Assembly (NCBI RefSeq): GCF_013283665.1
Contig: NZ_JABEKU010000001.1
Span: 2,531,494-2,595,493 of the forward strand
DNA length: 64,000 bases
Direction: 5' to 3'
From: Ensifer sesbaniae
Lineage (GTDB): Bacteria; Pseudomonadota; Alphaproteobacteria; Rhizobiales; Rhizobiaceae
Each line of letters starts with the position of its first letter. Within the stretch, counting starts at the first letter, position 1. Shown piece after piece: positions 17,331 to 25,792 of the stretch. The translations under genes and the position numbers were made by a program. The notes beneath the pieces are model-generated. The model was not told the origin of the DNA, did no database searches, and was given only the letters and a program-made list of their open reading frames with translations.

Positions 17331-18122
17331 ATGAAACTGCGATCGGCTCTTTTCGCCTGTATCTGCCTGCTCGGCGGCAGCGCCTCCGCCGAGCCGCCGC
17401 TTCGCGTCGATCTCGAACTGGTGCTGGCCGTCGACGTTTCCTATTCGATGGAACTCGATGAGCAGCAGGTGCAGCGGCAGGGCTATGTCGCCGCCTTCCG
17501 GGAGCCCGAATTGATCCGGGCGATCGAGAACGGCCCTCTTGGCCGCATCGCCGTCACCTATGTCGAATGGGGCGGCGCAGCGGTGCAGGTCACGCCCTGG
17601 ACGCTGATCGACGGACGGGCGACGGCGGCGCAATTTGCCGAAGCACTTCGCCGGCAGCCGATCCGGCGGATCGCCTTCACCTCGATCTCCAACACGCTGG
17701 CCTTCACGCGGCGGCTGTTCGATGTCAGCTCCTTCCAGGGCAGCCGCCGTGTCATCGATATTTCCGGCGACGGGCCGAACAATTCAGGCGTCCCGGCGCC
17801 GGTCGCCCGCAACTCCACCGTCGCCCGCGGCATCGTCATCGATGGCCTGCCGATCATGCTGAAGTCGCAGCCGGATACCGCCTCGATCCCCGACCTCGAC
17901 GCCTATTACCGTGAATGCGTCATCGGCGGCGACGGCGCCTTTCTGGTGAAAGTGTCGAACACGGGCGAGTTCGCCAAAGCCATCCTGCGCAAGCTCATCA
18001 TCGAGATCTCTGGCCAGGAGGTAAGCCGCCTGTCGCCGGCCATGGTGCGGCAGGCCCAGTACGGCAAGGACTACAATTGCTTCATCGGCGAGGAAATGCA
18101 GGAGCGGATGATCGGGCGATAA
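17331..18122 (+). CDS. DUF1194 protein with von Willebrand A fold, secreted
   Basis: This 263-residue protein has a Sec signal peptide ending SASA-E at about residue 20. The vWA domain starts LVLAVDVSYSM, where DxSxS (D35) is the MIDAS motif, and continues with VIDISGDGPNNSG. DUF1194 proteins are common in alphaproteobacteria, and no function is established. A periplasmic metal-dependent protein-binding role is inferred from the fold. Confidence 0.85.
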   Translation: MKLRSALFACICLLGGSASAEPPLRVDLELVLAVDVSYSMELDEQQVQRQGYVAAFREPELIRAIENGPLGRIAVTYVEWGGAAVQVTPWTLIDGRATAAQFAEALRRQPIRRIAFTSISNTLAFTRRLFDVSSFQGSRRVIDISGDGPNNSGVPAPVARNSTVARGIVIDGLPIMLKSQPDTASIPDLDAYYRECVIGGDGAFLVKVSNTGEFAKAILRKLIIEISGQEVSRLSPAMVRQAQYGKDYNCFIGEEMQERMIGR

Positions 18123-18182
18123 ACACGATGCTGTTGTCCTACAGCTTCCTTCGTGCGTTCACACGACCGCCACATCCCCCAC

Positions 18183-18278
18183 CCGTCATCCTCGGGCTTG
18201 ACCCGAGGATCCATGCGCACCCGGGCGAAACATTCAGACCACAGTTCTGGATGCTCGGGTCAAGCCCGAGCATGACGG
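18183..18278. repeat. Dispersed alphaproteobacterial inverted repeat
   Basis: Two arms, 18183-18213 and 18248-18278, are inverted copies differing at few positions. Each contains its own inner dyad (CTCGGGCTTGACCCGAG and CTCGGGTCAAGCCCGAG). This CCGTCATCCTCGGGCTTGAC type repeat is very frequent in alphaproteobacterial intergenic DNA. The rest of the 18123-18480 gap shows nothing else. Confidence 0.75.
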
Positions 18279-18480
18279 TGGGTAAGGAGCCACAGCCAAG
18301 GCAGGCACCGCCGTGGTGCGATCAGCACAGTTGCAGGCATGCCGCTCCAGCCAAAGACCGGGATCTCCATCCACAGCCAACAGGAAACGGCGTGTTGACT
18401 CTGAAATTCCAGCAGCATGAAACGGTTCACCGTCCGCAACTTCGCGACTTCAGACTGACAAACAGATACGAAAGCAGACC

Positions 18481-18822
18481 ATGCCGCATTACCTGACCGA
18501 ACTCTACAGCGCCAAACCGGCGTGGCTCGCCCTTTCCCGACAGGGGCGCCAGCAGTTCTTCACCGCGATCGGTTCCGCCATGCCCGCGCTGACCGCGCTC
18601 GGCGTGGAGCTGATCACCTTCGGCAAGGTCGACCAGTCCAAGCTGCATGCGGCCTCGCAGACCTTCTTCGCCGTGTGGCGCTGCCCGGATGCCACCGCAC
18701 TGGAAGCCCTCGTTTCCGGCATCGCGCAATCGGGCTGGCACGAGTATTTCGACACGATCAACGCCGGCGGCAAAGGCACCGATTTGGCCGGCCACCTCAC
18801 GCAGCTCGGCGAAGCCGCATAG
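18481..18822 (+). CDS. Small protein of the DUF6616 type
   Basis: This 113-residue soluble protein has composition and pattern (LYSAKPAWLALSRQGRQQFF, FGKVDQSKLHAASQTFFAVWR, SGWHEYFDTINAGGK) that I associate with DUF6616, a ferredoxin-like alpha-beta family of unknown function. It has no signal peptide. The ATG at 18481 is preceded by AAAGCAGACC, a weak ribosome site. It converges with a GNAT gene. Confidence 0.6.
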   Translation: MPHYLTELYSAKPAWLALSRQGRQQFFTAIGSAMPALTALGVELITFGKVDQSKLHAASQTFFAVWRCPDATALEALVSGIAQSGWHEYFDTINAGGKGTDLAGHLTQLGEAA

Positions 18823-18860
18823 GGCTCAACCGTTTCCCCGCGCGGTCGCGGCCGGTCTCC

Positions 18861-19292
18861 TCAAGCCTCGATCGGCTTGAGGCGGCTGTAGAAGACGATC
18901 TCCGGATCGTTCTCGGCGAGGTTGTCGATATAGCCGCTTGGCTGGAAACCGGCCCTGATGAAGAGCTCCTGCATGGGGCGGTTCGACATGTTCGTCGAAC
19001 TGAAGAGTTTCGAGCCGGCGCATATCGATTGGAAATAGGCAATCAACGCGGCGCCAAGACCGCGGCGGCGATAGACAGAACCGACCATCACGATCTCGAT
19101 GAAGCCGTGGCCAAAGAACTGGTACGTCAGCACGCCATAGGCCGCAATCGCGCCATCGATTTCGACCAGGTGGCAGCACCCCGCCTCGATCCAGTTGGCG
19201 ATGTCGTCGCTGCGCTTCGGATCGTCGGCAACAACACTGTCGATCGCACAGAGCGCCGGATGGTCGTCCTTGACCGCAGGTCGAATTCGCAT
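18861..19292 (-). CDS. GNAT-family N-acetyltransferase
   Basis: This 143-residue GNAT fold begins MRIRPAVKDDHPAL. Motif A is VGSVYRRRGLGAALIAYF (R/Q-x-x-G-x-G/A acetyl-CoA loop), and LFIRAGFQPSGYID follows. The substrate is unknown. The ATG at 19292 was chosen over an upstream frame because it gives the normal GNAT N terminus. Confidence 0.82.
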   Translation of the reverse strand: MRIRPAVKDDHPALCAIDSVVADDPKRSDDIANWIEAGCCHLVEIDGAIAAYGVLTYQFFGHGFIEIVMVGSVYRRRGLGAALIAYFQSICAGSKLFSSTNMSNRPMQELFIRAGFQPSGYIDNLAENDPEIVFYSRLKPIEA

Positions 19293-19406
19293 GGCCCAGC
19301 TACCCCAGTTTCGCGAGAAGCTAGTACGACGCGCTGCGCCAGGCAACCACCTCGGGGAGAAGCGGGCCCGCCGCCAGCCCATGCCGGCGGCGGGGGCATC
19401 TGCGCC

Positions 19407-21074
19407 TTATCTCGGCGCCAATCTTTCCAGATCATTCAGCCGCTTCATCGCTGCCTGCTGCGCCAGCAGGCCGTAGTTGATGCCGCTGGCATTCAGCGTG
19501 CTGCCGGCTTGGTAGGGATACTGCCCGAAGTCGGAGAAAAACTCCTTGATCTTGGCCTGGATCGGCACGAGCAGCCACATGTTCCGGCCGATGAACTCCA
19601 TTGCTCCGCCGCCCTCCTTGCTGCCCCGTTCGTACGGATCCATCCTCAGATTGGTAATGTTTGCCCAACTTGGCACCTCGCGCGTCGCCGTTGCGATGTT
19701 GCCCTCGCTGTTGACCGCAAAGCTCAGTTTCCAGTCGTTCCACCGGATGGCGTTCAAGTTGCCGCCCTGGTCGAAATAATAAACCGACTCCCGCGGCGGC
19801 TCCTTCGCCTCGCCTTTCAGCAATGGCGTCAGGTCGTAGCCGTCGAGATGCACCTTGAAGGTCTTCGACGTGCCCTTGAAGCCTGCCTTCATCTCTTCCT
19901 TGACGTCGGCGATGCCGGCAGCGGCCGCAAAGGTCGGCATCCAGTCCATCAGCGTTACCGGGTCGTTGATCTGCGTGCCCGGCTTCACCACGCCCGGCCA
20001 GCGCACCATCATCGGAATGCGGAAGCCGCCTTCCCAGGTCGTACCCTTTTCGCCGTGGAACATCGTCATGGCGCCATCCGGCCACAGCGCCAGCTCGGCG
20101 CCGTTGTCGGTCGTGTAGAGCACGATGGTGTTTTCGGCGATGCCGAGATCGTCGAGTTGCTGCAGCAGTTGGCCGACATGGCCGTCATGCTCCACCATGC
20201 CGTCCGCATGGATGCCCTTGCCGGTCTTGCCGAGCGACTCTTTCTTCAGATGGGTGAAGATGTGCATGCGCGTCGAGTTGAACCAGCAGAAGAACGGCTT
20301 GTCGGCCTTCACCTGCCGGTCGATGAAGTCCTTGGCGGCCGTCAGGAATTCCTCGTCGACGGTTTCCATGCGCTTGGTGTTGAGCGCGCCGGTGTCCTCG
20401 ATCTTGCCGTCGGCGCTCGACTTGATCACGCCGCGGGGACCAAACTTCTTCCTGAACTCCGCATCCTTCGGATAGAAATAACCCTCCGGCTCCTCCTCGG
20501 CATTGAGATGGTAGAGGTTACCGAAGAACTCGTCGAAACCGTGCGCGGTCGGTAGGTGCTCGTCGCGGTCGCCGAGGTGGTTCTTGCCGAACTGGCCGGT
20601 GGAATAGCCCTTGGTCTTCAAGACATCGGCGATCGTCGGCATCCAGTCCTGGATGCCGTGCGGATCGCCCGGCATGCCGATCGTCAGCAGCCCGGTGCGG
20701 AACGGCTCCTGGCCGAGGATGAAGGAGGCGCGGCCCGCAGTGCAGCTCTGCTGACCGTAGCTGTCGGTGAAGATCGCGCCTTCCGCGGCGATCCGGTCGA
20801 TATTGGGCGTGCGATAGCCCATCAGCCCCATCGTATAGGCGCTGATCTGCGGAATGCCGATATCGTCGCCGAAGATCACCAGAATGTTCGGCGGCTTGCC
20901 GCTCGAAGAAGAGGATTGCTGTGCCTTTGCCGGGCTCACCGAAGCGCCAGATGCGACCAGCGAGGCTGCCGCGAAGATGGTTCCGCTCAAGAGCAGGTCG
21001 CGGCGACTGACATCCGTTACCCCGCAACCATTCTCGGCCGTCGCGGAACTGGCCTTACCGTCATGCGCGCTCAT
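19407..21074 (-). CDS. Tat-exported arylsulfatase, CxAxR type
   Basis: This 555-residue type I sulfatase has a Tat signal (SRRDLLLSGTIFAAASLVAS). The metal site starts ILVIFGDDIG, and the formylglycine motif is CTAGRAS at C111. The usual core is C-x-P-S-R; the P to A variant is known for some members. Later motifs include GKNHLG, TTDNGAE and the Lys in WKLSF. It would cleave sulfate esters in the periplasm if an FGE or anSME matures it, and none is encoded in this window. The palindrome CGTAACGGTTACG lies 90 bp upstream. Confidence 0.9.
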   Translation of the reverse strand: MSAHDGKASSATAENGCGVTDVSRRDLLLSGTIFAAASLVASGASVSPAKAQQSSSSSGKPPNILVIFGDDIGIPQISAYTMGLMGYRTPNIDRIAAEGAIFTDSYGQQSCTAGRASFILGQEPFRTGLLTIGMPGDPHGIQDWMPTIADVLKTKGYSTGQFGKNHLGDRDEHLPTAHGFDEFFGNLYHLNAEEEPEGYFYPKDAEFRKKFGPRGVIKSSADGKIEDTGALNTKRMETVDEEFLTAAKDFIDRQVKADKPFFCWFNSTRMHIFTHLKKESLGKTGKGIHADGMVEHDGHVGQLLQQLDDLGIAENTIVLYTTDNGAELALWPDGAMTMFHGEKGTTWEGGFRIPMMVRWPGVVKPGTQINDPVTLMDWMPTFAAAAGIADVKEEMKAGFKGTSKTFKVHLDGYDLTPLLKGEAKEPPRESVYYFDQGGNLNAIRWNDWKLSFAVNSEGNIATATREVPSWANITNLRMDPYERGSKEGGGAMEFIGRNMWLLVPIQAKIKEFFSDFGQYPYQAGSTLNASGINYGLLAQQAAMKRLNDLERLAPR

Positions 21075-21163
21075 CGCTTTCTCCTTGGCTTAAGTCGATG
21101 GGGTGAAGTGCTGCGATTTTCGGTTGAGCGGGATGATGCGCCTCAATGAGGACGGGACAAGTA

Positions 21164-21176
21164 CGTAACGGTTACG
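21164..21176. promoter_or_regulatory. Operator-like palindrome, copy 2
   Basis: CGTAACGGTTACG is a perfect 13-bp dyad 90 bp upstream of the arylsulfatase start. It shares a 14-bp identical core with the site upstream of the DUF1254 gene at 13863. Apart from it, the gap 21075-21354 has no feature I can name. Confidence 0.5.
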
Positions 21177-21354
21177 AAGAGGCACGTCTGGCGCACGGCG
21201 TTACCCGTGTCGCGGGCGCAACTATTCGGTGGATGAAGTGCGCCCGACCTACCGGTTGCCATCGGCCTCCGCTTCCGCGTAACAGGCGGTTGCCGTTAGT
21301 ATCGCGCCGCCAATCGCAGGCGCCCGGGAAAGGCGCGCGACAGAAAAGGAACGC

Positions 21355-21864
21355 ATGAAGCCGACCAGGAAGGACAGCGGGCAAAAGACCGGCAAGGCCG
21401 GAACGATCTTGCAGCAACTCGCGAGATCGCCCGAGAAGCTTTTCTCCGGGTCGTTTCGCCAGCAGATCGCCGCCCTGTGCTTCCGCCGCGTGAAGGAAAG
21501 CCGTGACATCCAGATCCTGGTGGTCACCTCGCGCGAGAGCGGTCGCTGGGTCATTCCCAAGGGTTGGCCGATGAAGCGCAAGAAGCCGTATGAAGCCGCC
21601 GCGATCGAGGCCTGGCAGGAAGCGGGCGTGCGCGGCAAGGTCAGGAAGAAGCCGGTCGGCAGCTACACCTATCTCAAATCGCTCGACGACGGCGACGTCG
21701 TGCCCTGCGTGGTCGATATCTTTCAGATCGAGGTCAATGAAGTCGCCGATGACTTCAAGGAGCGCGGCGAGCGCATTCTCGACTGGGTCAGCCCGGACGA
21801 GGCCGCGCGCCGTGTCCGCGAGATCGAGCTGAAATCTCTGCTGGTCGAATTCGTGCCGCGCTGA
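21355..21864 (+). CDS. Nudix hydrolase
   Basis: This is a 169-residue Nudix-fold protein of the alphaproteobacterial branch that resembles diphosphoinositol polyphosphate phosphohydrolases. The motif WVIPKGWPMKRKKPYEAAAI leads into EAWQEAGVRGK. In the Nudix box, GX5EX7REUXEEXGU, the REUXEE part is degenerate (EAWQEAG), with one Glu retained before AG. A nucleotide or dinucleotide polyphosphate substrate is likely. It has its own start after a strong run of intergenic DNA and precedes the globin gene by 124 bp. Confidence 0.83.
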   Translation: MKPTRKDSGQKTGKAGTILQQLARSPEKLFSGSFRQQIAALCFRRVKESRDIQILVVTSRESGRWVIPKGWPMKRKKPYEAAAIEAWQEAGVRGKVRKKPVGSYTYLKSLDDGDVVPCVVDIFQIEVNEVADDFKERGERILDWVSPDEAARRVREIELKSLLVEFVPR

Positions 21865-21988
21865 ACATGCCGTCCAGGCCGCAAGCGCTCGCCCGCCGTC
21901 GACGACAGATTGCCGCAATCGGCGCTTCCGCCTTTGGCGCCGGCGTCGGCATCGACTATATGAGACCGGCAAAAGCCGAGGGCATGAG

Positions 21989-22456
21989 ATGAACGACGAA
22001 CTGCAGGGCCGCGCCGCCCATGTCGCGGCGATCGCCGAGCGCGCGGAAGCCGAGATGAAGGCGATCGGCATCGACGAGACCTTCATCGGCCATCTGGTCG
22101 AGACCTTCTATGCGCGCGTGCTGGCCCATCCCGAACTTGGCCCGGTCTTCGATGCCAGGCTTTCCGGGCGCTGGCCGGAGCACATGCAAAAGATGAAGCG
22201 CTTCTGGTCGGCCGTCGCCTTCCGCAACGGCGCCTATGGCGGCAAGCCGGTGCAGGCCCATGTCGGCGTCGCCAACATGACGCCGGATCTCTTCCCGAAA
22301 TGGCTGGCGCTTTTCTCCGCGACGCTCGATGACATCGCCCCGAACCAGGAGGCCAAGGCCTGGTTCATGGCAACGGCCGAGCGCATCGCCCGAAGCCTGA
22401 CGCTCTCGCTCTTCTACAACCCCGCCCTCGACGACCCCGCGCTGAAACGCGGGTGA
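21989..22456 (+). CDS. Group III truncated hemoglobin
   Basis: This 155-residue globin is of the trHbIII class. The region FYARVLAHPELGPVFDARLSG and WPEHMQKMKRFW are typical, with the proximal His in PVQAHVGV. Such proteins handle oxygen or nitric oxide. The nap operon about 21 kb away gives only a loose thematic link. The ATG at 21989 follows GAGGGCATGAG. It converges with recX. Confidence 0.88.
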   Translation: MNDELQGRAAHVAAIAERAEAEMKAIGIDETFIGHLVETFYARVLAHPELGPVFDARLSGRWPEHMQKMKRFWSAVAFRNGAYGGKPVQAHVGVANMTPDLFPKWLALFSATLDDIAPNQEAKAWFMATAERIARSLTLSLFYNPALDDPALKRG

Positions 22457-22477
22457 AGAACGGGCGTTGCACGCTCG

Positions 22478-23038
22478 TCAGAGCAAGCGGCCTGCAATCA
22501 GGATTTCCTCCGCCTCCTCGAACGACATCGCGAAGACGCGCCTGCCGATCTCGAAACTGAAGCCGCCGCGCGCAAAGGCGGAAAGCTCCTTTGCCGAGCG
22601 TTTCTCGTCGAGCGCCCTCTTGCGGAACGGACCGAAGGCGCGTTTGCGGGCAAGGACGACGGCGGCATAGAGGTCGTCGGCCTCCTCGATGGCCGCCGCG
22701 ACATCGTCCTTGGCAATGCCTTTCTGCGCCAGTGTCTGCGCGATCGCCCGCTTCGACTTGCCGCCGCGCATGGCCGAGCGGGTCTTGACCTCGGCATAGG
22801 CCTGATCGTTTAGCGCGCCATTGTCATAGGCGAAGGTCACGGCCGCCGCCGCCAGCAGTTCCACCTGGTTGACGCTGATATCCTCGAACTTCTCCCGCGC
22901 CTTGCGCGCAATTGCGTCGAAAAGCTGCTTTTCCGTATGCATCTGGCGGGCGAGCCGATAGGCAGCCGAATTGCGCGCCCAGGCATACATGCGCGGCGTC
23001 GGCTGATCGCTTACGTCCGTCTCGTCGTTGAGGTCCAA
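22478..23038 (-). CDS. recX: RecX-family RecA modulator
   Basis: This is a 186-residue, helix-rich protein with three-helix RecX repeats (YRLARQMHTEKQLFDAIARKA; GKSKRAIAQTLAQKGIAKDDV; FGPFRKRALDEKRSAKELS). It binds RecA filaments and limits recombination. The start is uncertain. A TTG at 23038 with TAGGG upstream gives the N terminus LDLNDETDVSDQPTPR, which fits homologues. The ATG at 22990 would remove 16 residues. The long upstream frame overlaps a dispersed repeat and is unlikely. Confidence 0.82.
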   Translation of the reverse strand: MDLNDETDVSDQPTPRMYAWARNSAAYRLARQMHTEKQLFDAIARKAREKFEDISVNQVELLAAAAVTFAYDNGALNDQAYAEVKTRSAMRGGKSKRAIAQTLAQKGIAKDDVAAAIEEADDLYAAVVLARKRAFGPFRKRALDEKRSAKELSAFARGGFSFEIGRRVFAMSFEEAEEILIAGRLL

Positions 23039-23139
23039 GCCTGCCCTACCCCTCGAAGTGAAACCACAAGGCAACTCCGATCCGGGCGGATCATCGTCGC
23101 GTCGGCCTGCGACATGATCTGACTCTCGCGGGCAACGCA

Positions 23140-23200
23140 AATGCCTACTGCATGTCTCCTGAAATCGACCTCGATTTAAGGACGAAGACATGCAGCAAAT
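23140..23200. repeat. Rhizobial dispersed repeat, copy B
   Basis: The block runs from TGCATGTCTCCTGAAATCGA to GACGAAGACATGCAGCAAAT and is flanked by TGCATGTC and GACATGCA. It shares the GGACAAAGACATGC core with copies A and C but lacks the GC-rich hairpin downstream. Confidence 0.5.
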
Positions 23201-23248
23201 CAAAGTGTTTCGAGGTCTTCTCCCTGTGCGCGCTGCACCGGCCAAAAG

Positions 23249-23280
23249 AAAAACGCGCCCGCCGGAACGGACGCGTTTTT
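23249..23280 (-). terminator. Rho-independent terminator after the aminotransferase gene
   Basis: AAAAACGCG (23249-23257) and CGCGTTTTT (23272-23280) pair, with a GC-rich loop. The hairpin lies 24 bp beyond the aminotransferase stop and is followed on the minus strand by more T residues. Confidence 0.8.
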
Positions 23281-23303
23281 CAGAGACAAGAACCCTATGA
23301 GCC

Positions 23304-24533
23304 TTAAGCCGCCAGAGCCGCCGCTTCGCCGCGGATCAGGTCGCCGAGACGGCGGATGCCCTCGTCGATCATCTGGTCGTTGGCGCAGGAGAAGGAGACG
23401 CGCAGCGTGTTTTCGCCCGAGCCGTCGGCAAAGAAGGCGCGGCCGGGAACGAAGGCGACCTTGGCGGTCTCGATCGATTTCGCCAGCAGCGCGGCGCCGT
23501 CCATGCCCTTCGGCAGCGTGACCCAGACGAACATGCCGCCTTCCGGCTTCGTCCAGGAAACACCCTCGGGCATGTACTTCTCGAGCGCCGCCAGCATGGC
23601 GTTGCGGCGCTGCTTGTAGACCCGGTGGATCTTGGCCACCTGCTGGTCGAAGCCGCGCTCGGCAACCGTGCAGATCGCCATCTGGTTGATCGTCGAGGAA
23701 TGAAGATCCGCCGCCTGCTTCATCAGCACCAGCTTGCGGATCACCTTGTCCGAGGCGACGACCCAGCCGACGCGAAGGCCCGGGGCCAGCGTTTTCGAGA
23801 ACGAACCGCAATAGATCGTGCGGGTGTTGTTGATATCGCCCTTCTTGGCGATTTCGAGCGCCAGGATCGGCGGAACCGGCTCGCCGTCATAACGCAGCGA
23901 CTGGTAGGCCGCGTCTTCGATGACCGCGATGTCGAGCTCTTCGGCCAGCGCCAGCACGCGCTCACGGCCGGCCCGGTCGACGGTCTCGCCGGTCGGATTG
24001 GCGAAATCGGCCGAGAGATAGGCGAACTTGACACGGCCGCCCGCCTCGCCCGCCGCCTGGCGGTAGGCTTCCGGGGTACGGTTGCCGTTGGGGTTCAGCT
24101 GGTCATAGGTCGGCTCATAGGCGTTGAAGGCCTGCAGGGCGCCGAGATAGGTCGGCCAGGTGACGAGTGCGGTGTCCTTCGGCGACAGGAACAGCTTGCC
24201 GAGATAATCGAGGCCCTGCTGCGAACCGGAGGTGATGAAGATGTTGTCGACACCGGCGGGAATGCCGAGATCAGCCATCTGCTTGGCGAGCCATTCGCGC
24301 AGCGGCTTGTAGCCCTCGCTGACCGAATATTGCAGCGCCGCACCGACGGCCGGGCCTGCGAAGATCTCCGCATAGGCGTCCTTGAATTCCGCATCCGGAA
24401 ACAGCGCCGGATCGGGAATGCCGCCGGCGAACGAGATGATGTCCGGACGGTCGAGCAGCTTCAACAGTTCGCGGATTTCCGAGGCGCGCATCCGGCTCGA
24501 GCGCGTCGCGAATATGTGTTCCCAATCCAGCAT
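23304..24533 (-). CDS. PLP-dependent aminotransferase (AspC/MocR-like fold type I)
   Basis: This is a 409-residue fold type I aminotransferase of the kind that includes 2-aminoadipate and aromatic aminotransferases. Marks are SFAGGIPDPALFP near the N terminus, ADFANPTGETVD, VIEDAAYQSLRYDG (Asp for PLP N1) and the Schiff-base Lys247 in CGSFSKTLAPGLRVGW. Substrate preference cannot be read. A 15-bp palindrome lies 100 bp upstream and a terminator follows, so the gene is a single transcription unit. Confidence 0.85.
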   Translation of the reverse strand: MLDWEHIFATRSSRMRASEIRELLKLLDRPDIISFAGGIPDPALFPDAEFKDAYAEIFAGPAVGAALQYSVSEGYKPLREWLAKQMADLGIPAGVDNIFITSGSQQGLDYLGKLFLSPKDTALVTWPTYLGALQAFNAYEPTYDQLNPNGNRTPEAYRQAAGEAGGRVKFAYLSADFANPTGETVDRAGRERVLALAEELDIAVIEDAAYQSLRYDGEPVPPILALEIAKKGDINNTRTIYCGSFSKTLAPGLRVGWVVASDKVIRKLVLMKQAADLHSSTINQMAICTVAERGFDQQVAKIHRVYKQRRNAMLAALEKYMPEGVSWTKPEGGMFVWVTLPKGMDGAALLAKSIETAKVAFVPGRAFFADGSGENTLRVSFSCANDQMIDEGIRRLGDLIRGEAAALAA

Positions 24534-24632
24534 GGGTTGTTTCCTCAGAGATTATGGTGCGGAAAGCGGTTCTCCGCTTCCTCCCGCGTCATTGCAGACG
24601 GCGAAGCGACAGGACCACGACGGCTAATTTAT

Positions 24633-24647
24633 GTCAATATTATTGAC
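24633..24647. promoter_or_regulatory. Operator-like palindrome upstream of the aminotransferase
   Basis: GTCAATATTATTGAC is a perfect 15-bp dyad in a short A+T-rich island. Lrp/AsnC or GntR-type binding is possible because such regulators often control aminotransferases. The regulator is not identified. Confidence 0.45.
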
Positions 24648-24841
24648 CTAATTCCGTGCGTTTTTCGGACTTTTCGGGCTCTTTGCACCTAGCGTCCAGG
24701 ACCTGACGTCGCGTCAGCCCAAGCCGAATGCCACGCAGCCCCGGGCAATGCAAGCCACTCGCGTTACGCTCTTGCCGCCCGCGGGAACGGAGCGCCGCTG
24801 TCGTGCTGACATTTTTTCCCAAGACGCCGTCATCTTCGACT

Positions 24842-24944
24842 AGAGCAATTCCAGGAAAAGTGTGAAACGGTTTTCCGTCCGGAATTGCGTAATTTCAAAA
24901 GGTTAGATCCTTTCACTGTTTCCATGAAACAGTGAAAGGATCTA
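24842..24944. repeat. Rhizobial dispersed repeat followed by a long perfect hairpin
   Basis: AGAGCAATTCCAGGAAAAGT starts a repeat type common in Rhizobiaceae and ends CCGGAATTGCGT. At 24904-24944 follows a perfect inverted repeat with 19-bp arms (TAGATCCTTTCACTGTTTC) and a 3-nt CAT loop. It lies 80 bp before the methyltransferase start. No ORF is supported elsewhere in 24534-25023. Confidence 0.65.
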
Positions 24945-25023
24945 GTCTCTCCGCAATCGCGGACTTCGGCAGGAGAAAACAGTCCGCTTCACTCCTTCCC
25001 GCGACGAGAGCTAAAGAGCATCC

Positions 25024-25626
25024 ATGACAAAACCCGATATCGACGACACCCTTATCTTCTACCGCGACAACGCCGCCACCTATGCGGGGCGGGAACGCCG
25101 GCCGCCGGCGGCGCGGCTCGATGCCTTCATGCGCAAGCTCGCACCCGGCGCCGCCGTTCTCGATCTCGGCTGCGGCGGTGGCCACGACAGCCTGGCGCTG
25201 CTGCAAGGAGGTCTCGACGTCACCGCCTGTGACGGCTCGGCGGAGCTGGCGCGTGAGGCCGAAGCCCGGATCGGCCGCAAGGTCGACGTCGTCAGGTTTC
25301 AGGAGATCGACTGGCGAGATCGCTTCGACGGCATCTGGGCCGAAGCGTCGCTCTTGCATGTGCCGCGCGCGGAACTCGGCGATGTGCTCGCCCGCCTCCG
25401 CCACGCTCTGCGCCCGCGCGGCGTTCTCCATGCCAGCTTCAAGGCCGGTGAAGCCGAGGGCCGCGACCGCTTCGGCCGCTATTTCAACTATCCGTCAGCG
25501 GCATGGCTGCGCGCCCGTTTCGAGCAAGCTGACTGGTCGGAGGTTGGTATCCGCGAGGCGGATGGCGGCGGCTATGACGGCGAGCCGACCCGCTGGCTGT
25601 ATGTGTCTGCGATCCGCGCGGGCTGA
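25024..25626 (+). CDS. Class I SAM-dependent methyltransferase
   Basis: This is a 200-residue Rossmann-type methyltransferase. Motif I is VLDLGCGGGHDSLALLQ, motif II has the acidic VTACDGS, and the later LLHVPRAELGDVLARL matches motif IV/post I. The substrate is unknown. Many proteins of this subgroup resemble tellurite-resistance TehB or bacterial SAM-binding regulators. The ATG follows GAGCATCC, a weak site. Confidence 0.8.
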   Translation: MTKPDIDDTLIFYRDNAATYAGRERRPPAARLDAFMRKLAPGAAVLDLGCGGGHDSLALLQGGLDVTACDGSAELAREAEARIGRKVDVVRFQEIDWRDRFDGIWAEASLLHVPRAELGDVLARLRHALRPRGVLHASFKAGEAEGRDRFGRYFNYPSAAWLRARFEQADWSEVGIREADGGGYDGEPTRWLYVSAIRAG

Positions 25627-25693
25627 GGTCGGCGCGTTCGAGCGATACTGCCCGATCCCGAAGGGCGGGCAACAAGTCTCGATCCGCTTTGCG

Positions 25694-25792
25694 TCAAGCC
25701 TCGCGGCTGAAGTAACTCAGGATCAGCAAGGTGCAGATCGCAGCAACGATCAGGGCGTCGAAAAGTGCGAAGTGCTCAAGGAATGAGAACAC
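25694..25792 (-). CDS. Small single-pass membrane protein, 32 residues
   Basis: This short frame has a strong ribosome site (AAGGAGG) seven bases ahead of a GTG start. Translation gives VFSFLEHFALFDALIVAAIC and then TLLILSYFSREA. The central segment of about 18 hydrophobic residues could span the membrane, and the tail is charged. No family is recognised. An ATG four bases upstream of the GTG in another frame would give only 15 codons and is less likely. Confidence 0.5.
   Translation of the reverse strand: MFSFLEHFALFDALIVAAICTLLILSYFSREA

Noticed and set aside
18522..20555. 677-codon plus-strand open frame
   Set aside because: It runs antisense through the GNAT and sulfatase genes and has no motif.
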